In this document: in pieces, positions 36,217-38,975 of the stretch
Layout of the letters: each line of letters begins with the position of its first letter
How positions within the stretch are numbered: position 1 is the stretch's first letter
Source: Cryomorphaceae bacterium
Lineage (GTDB): Bacteria; Bacteroidota; Bacteroidia; Flavobacteriales_D; Crocinitomicaceae
NCBI GenBank assembly: GCA_027490665.1
Contig: JAIXXP010000004.1
Location: forward strand, 1 to 38,975
Direction: 5' to 3'
Length of the DNA stretch: 38,975 nucleotides
Position numbers and translations under genes: made by a program
The notes under the pieces: generated by a model
Told to the model about the DNA's origin: nothing
The model's database searches: none
Seen by the model: only the letters and a program-made list of their open reading frames with translations

Positions 36217-38975
36217 TTATTTATTTAATAAATAAGCCCTTAATTTAGCTAAAATTAATGAAGCAGACTGCTCGTTGGTCGTTAGGTAATTGAAATTTCG
36301 TGTCTTGCGCTTGTCTGGTTTGATGCTGTCAATGGCTTGCATGAATTTTACATTGGAAGAATAAATAGCTAAGGTGCCATCTTTGCGGTCTTGTGTATAA
36401 TCGAATACGTAACGTGTACCATCAAACGCTTCCATGGACCAATAAAAACCCGGGGAGTTGTCGTCGCTGAAACTTTGCACATAAGCTTGTGTAAGGGTCA
36501 GCGGCTGAGTAATTGCGGTACCTCTGATGGAAATAAGACCTACATTTTGTGCCGTACTTAGCAAGCCTTTATCTTGTTTTTTGGCATTTGGTTTATCGCT
36601 ACCGAAGTTTTCCAATACAATGCCGCTAATGATGAGGCTTTGTTCCAAAGAATTGGGCATTTTCTTCAGCTTTTCTTCGTCAAAATCCTTAAAGACTTCT
36701 TGTGCAGCTTCCTGACTAGACCACGCCGCAAGGCTATTGGCTAGCCCGTCGATTGGTTTTTTGATGTTCCATTCAGGAGCGGTTTCTGAGGCCTTAAACT
36801 GCGCAATCATTTCATTCCAAACGGTATTGTCTATTGGCATAGTGATTTTTGCGTTGGCGACAATTCTGGTTTTTTTGGTATCGTTTTGGTAACTGATTTT
36901 GCCGTGAAGGGCAATGTCGATTTCACTGGTTGGTACCCCAAGTACAATGTTGCCGTAGCCCTGAAGACTACAATTTTCTGTATCCAGAACCAATAAATTA
37001 CTGAGGCTGTCTTCGCCCAATAATCGGGCCTTGCTTGCCACTTCAAAGCGCTTAGTAGTTTGGTTATATTGCAAATAGCCGGCTGCTTGAAAAAGAATGG
37101 GATCCTCTAAACTTACGCGCTGAGACAAGAAGGCTGGATATATACGTAGGCTGTCCGCTCGTTCGGTATGACGCCATACGAAACCAAGCGCCAGCGCATT
37201 TCCTTTGGCATCGAGAGGGTTTTCAGCAATCGGAATTTGAATTTGCTTCGCCAAAATGGTGTCTTTGAAGGTCATCCAGGATTTATCGTAAAGACAAGGA
37301 TGAAACAGTTTGGTGGAACCATCCAACAACAAGCCAGGATGAGTGGCTTCTATTTGCACCTTTCCGAAATAGGCAAATTCTGGGCTCAGCTTGAAATCAT
37401 CTTTATCAGAAATGTCGCCTTTGGCGATGGACTTTGTTTGTACGTAAGCAATAGACGTCATATTGATCAGGCTTCTTGTGCTGTCGCGATCGAAATATGG
37501 ATACACACCTTTCCCGTTATAAGACATACGGCCACCAATAAACAATTCTGCTCGCTCAAAACGGTGGAATTTGGTAATATAGTTAGCTAAAACCTGCGCA
37601 TTTTTGAGGGTATCCATAAGCGCCGCCTTACGAATGCGTACTCTTGAGGAGTCTGGGAAAATACGGGCATCGCCAACTTGAATGTACTCTACTGCATCAC
37701 AGAGGATCAATTGAGTCTTGAGGTCGTATTTTGCACTCAATGATTTAAACTGCAATGAATCTTGTTTCTCGTTTGTAGAATAAAAATTATTGCGCGCGAG
37801 ATCCGCACCACTTTCAAAGGTTGTTTCGCCGCCTTTGTTCTTTTTGAAGTCCAGGGATTCGCCGTCGATGAACCAGGTAAATTTATCCATCTGACAATAG
37901 TATTCATTGGCAGGAAACATGATGCGTTTGGTACCATTGGAAGTAAAATCGCCAATACGGGTTTTAAAACTGATGTGCGCCTTCATTTCATCGGACTGAA
38001 TAGCCAGCGGATTTTCGCCGTATTGGGAAAAGCGATTGCGCAGTGCAAAAGCTGCGTTATCAGAGAAGATATCTACATCTGTAAATTTAAAATCGTTGGC
38101 TGACAATTGTGCCTCTTTGTAAAACAAGGTGCCCTTCCCACTCATTTCTTTCTTGTCGAGCGTTAAAGCGCCATCCAATAGCACTTCTTCAGTGAACAAG
38201 AGCAATGGGGTGTCGCCATAAGATGCAATGCGCAGGCGCTCTTTTCGTGGCTCAAAACTCATATAGGCTTTTTCTGACTTTGCCAATGGGTAACGCACAC
38301 TAGATTTTTGTTCTGGTGCATTAAAAGCCACCAGACCAATAGTGGAGTCAGGTAAAAAAGTAAGTTTCTTCGAAATGGCTGTTGTGTGCAGAAAGTCAAT
38401 GTTTCCTGCCCCTTGTAAACCATTGTGCGACAAATATATTTGCTTGTTGTAGCGCGAATTTGTTTCATAAAATGGATAACCCGTCTCAGGGGCACTCGTG
38501 ATAAAGCCCAACGAGTAGTCGTTCATGATGCGCAAAGGCTCAGGAATTTTGGGAAAGATACCTGCTGAAATTAAATTGCCCTCCAATTTCAAGGCTTTTT
38601 CGGCAAAATTATCCAAGCTATCTAGTTCAAAGGCGTTGAGTTGGTAATAAAACCGCGTCGAATCATAGGCGCCTTTCAGGATAGATAAATCGCTGTAGTA
38701 AATATGCGACGGCGCAATAGAACTCAAGATAGGATACTGTGTACTTTCGTTGGGCTTACCCGCTTTGTTGTCGGGTTCGTCTATGCGCAAAGTACCGCGC
38801 AAGCCGTTGATGGCACTCAATAAAAGTATAGACTCTTGCCCATCTTCTTTGCGCAACGGACGCACCCTAAAGGCTGTACGTTCGGTAGTAAGCAAATTGA
38901 CTTGGAAATTTTCGTAGTCAAACTTCGAGAACTTGGTTTGGATCTCGCATTTGCCCGCTTGAAGCGTACCCGAAA
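36217..38975 (-). CDS. Large beta-rich protein of unknown function, 5' end beyond window
   Basis: The frame is open from the window edge to the stop at 36217-36219, giving 919 residues without the N-terminus. The first visible residues are SGTLQAGKCEIQTKFSKFDY; a TTG at 38893-38895 is internal, not a start. The protein is built of repeated short beta-strand phrases such as GKGTLFYKEAQLSANDFKF, GETTFESGADLARNNFYS and GNIVLGVPTSEIDIALHGK. Alternating strand-turn phrases of the form G-x-x-x-(F/L)-x-x-x-x-(L/A) recall LptA/OstA-like or solenoid beta folds, but I see no diagnostic motif. A helical segment (about 700-770) interrupts near the C-terminus. I do not recognise a family. Its place immediately upstream of plsY suggests an envelope role. 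If exported, the signal peptide would lie outside the window. Confidence 0.8.
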   Translation of the reverse strand, partial: SGTLQAGKCEIQTKFSKFDYENFQVNLLTTERTAFRVRPLRKEDGQESILLLSAINGLRGTLRIDEPDNKAGKPNESTQYPILSSIAPSHIYYSDLSILKGAYDSTRFYYQLNAFELDSLDNFAEKALKLEGNLISAGIFPKIPEPLRIMNDYSLGFITSAPETGYPFYETNSRYNKQIYLSHNGLQGAGNIDFLHTTAISKKLTFLPDSTIGLVAFNAPEQKSSVRYPLAKSEKAYMSFEPRKERLRIASYGDTPLLLFTEEVLLDGALTLDKKEMSGKGTLFYKEAQLSANDFKFTDVDIFSDNAAFALRNRFSQYGENPLAIQSDEMKAHISFKTRIGDFTSNGTKRIMFPANEYYCQMDKFTWFIDGESLDFKKNKGGETTFESGADLARNNFYSTNEKQDSLQFKSLSAKYDLKTQLILCDAVEYIQVGDARIFPDSSRVRIRKAALMDTLKNAQVLANYITKFHRFERAELFIGGRMSYNGKGVYPYFDRDSTRSLINMTSIAYVQTKSIAKGDISDKDDFKLSPEFAYFGKVQIEATHPGLLLDGSTKLFHPCLYDKSWMTFKDTILAKQIQIPIAENPLDAKGNALALGFVWRHTERADSLRIYPAFLSQRVSLEDPILFQAAGYLQYNQTTKRFEVASKARLLGEDSLSNLLVLDTENCSLQGYGNIVLGVPTSEIDIALHGKISYQNDTKKTRIVANAKITMPIDNTVWNEMIAQFKASETAPEWNIKKPIDGLANSLAAWSSQEAAQEVFKDFDEEKLKKMPNSLEQSLIISGIVLENFGSDKPNAKKQDKGLLSTAQNVGLISIRGTAITQPLTLTQAYVQSFSDDNSPGFYWSMEAFDGTRYVFDYTQDRKDGTLAIYSSNVKFMQAIDSIKPDKRKTRNFNYLTTNEQSASLILAKLRAYLLNK

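Overview
The window reads as chromosomal core DNA from a Bacteroidota bacterium, most likely order Flavobacteriales. The evidence is a type IX secretion (T9SS) C-terminal sorting domain, a BatA-domain membrane protein, DUF3822 next to rsmD, a DnaJ that keeps only two of the four cysteine motifs, no recognisable Shine-Dalgarno sequences, and perfect TAnnTTTG boxes (the Bacteroidota -7 promoter element) ahead of nine transcription units. Coding density is very high. No stretch over 300 bases lacks a gene; the largest gaps are 173 bp (clpC/gyrA) and 160 bp (grpE/gumN). I see no rRNA, tRNA, CRISPR array, insertion sequence, prophage or defence island.

Layout. 1-1679: a truncated secreted DUF5686-like protein, divergent from the pseudouridine synthase rluF. 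1721-9995 (minus): a long co-directional run transcribed as grpE, dnaJ, a CPBP membrane protease, an ABC-2 exporter pair, a Ppx/GppA phosphatase-like protein, an M1 peptidase and a T9SS-exported LamG protein. It looks like a protein- and envelope-quality-control block. 10156-11725 (plus): a TraB/GumN protein and a nitroreductase. 11715-14773 (minus): clpC translationally coupled to a small helical-repeat protein. 14947-18811 (plus): gyrA and a TPR protein, ended by a clear intrinsic terminator. 18914-22763 (plus): a tightly coupled trio of BatA/vWA protein, metal-site-dead dihydroorotase homologue and PmtA-like methyltransferase. 22799-26144: an ABC-F ATPase and an M61 peptidase. 26137-27519 (minus): a RecD-like helicase. 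27603-30710 (plus): DUF3822, rsmD, coaD and a degenerate thioredoxin-like protein. 30726-38975 (minus): a very large unknown beta-rich protein (5' end outside the window), plsY, and a 1609-residue periplasmic protein.

The most unusual object is that 1609-residue protein (30726-35555). It combines TPRs, a PD40-like propeller, a carboxypeptidase-regulatory-like domain, long coiled coils, a two-level in-frame tandem repeat of about 300 residues and two SPOR-like domains. It resembles the T9SS protein PorE with SPOR modules in place of the OmpA domain. Other points of interest are the dihydroorotase homologue that has lost every metal ligand, an ABC-F protein whose two degenerate motifs fall in the same composite ATP site, and a ClpC-coupled protein that could be an adaptor. 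Most genes are ordinary housekeeping genes, and I found no convincing new defence or mobile system.
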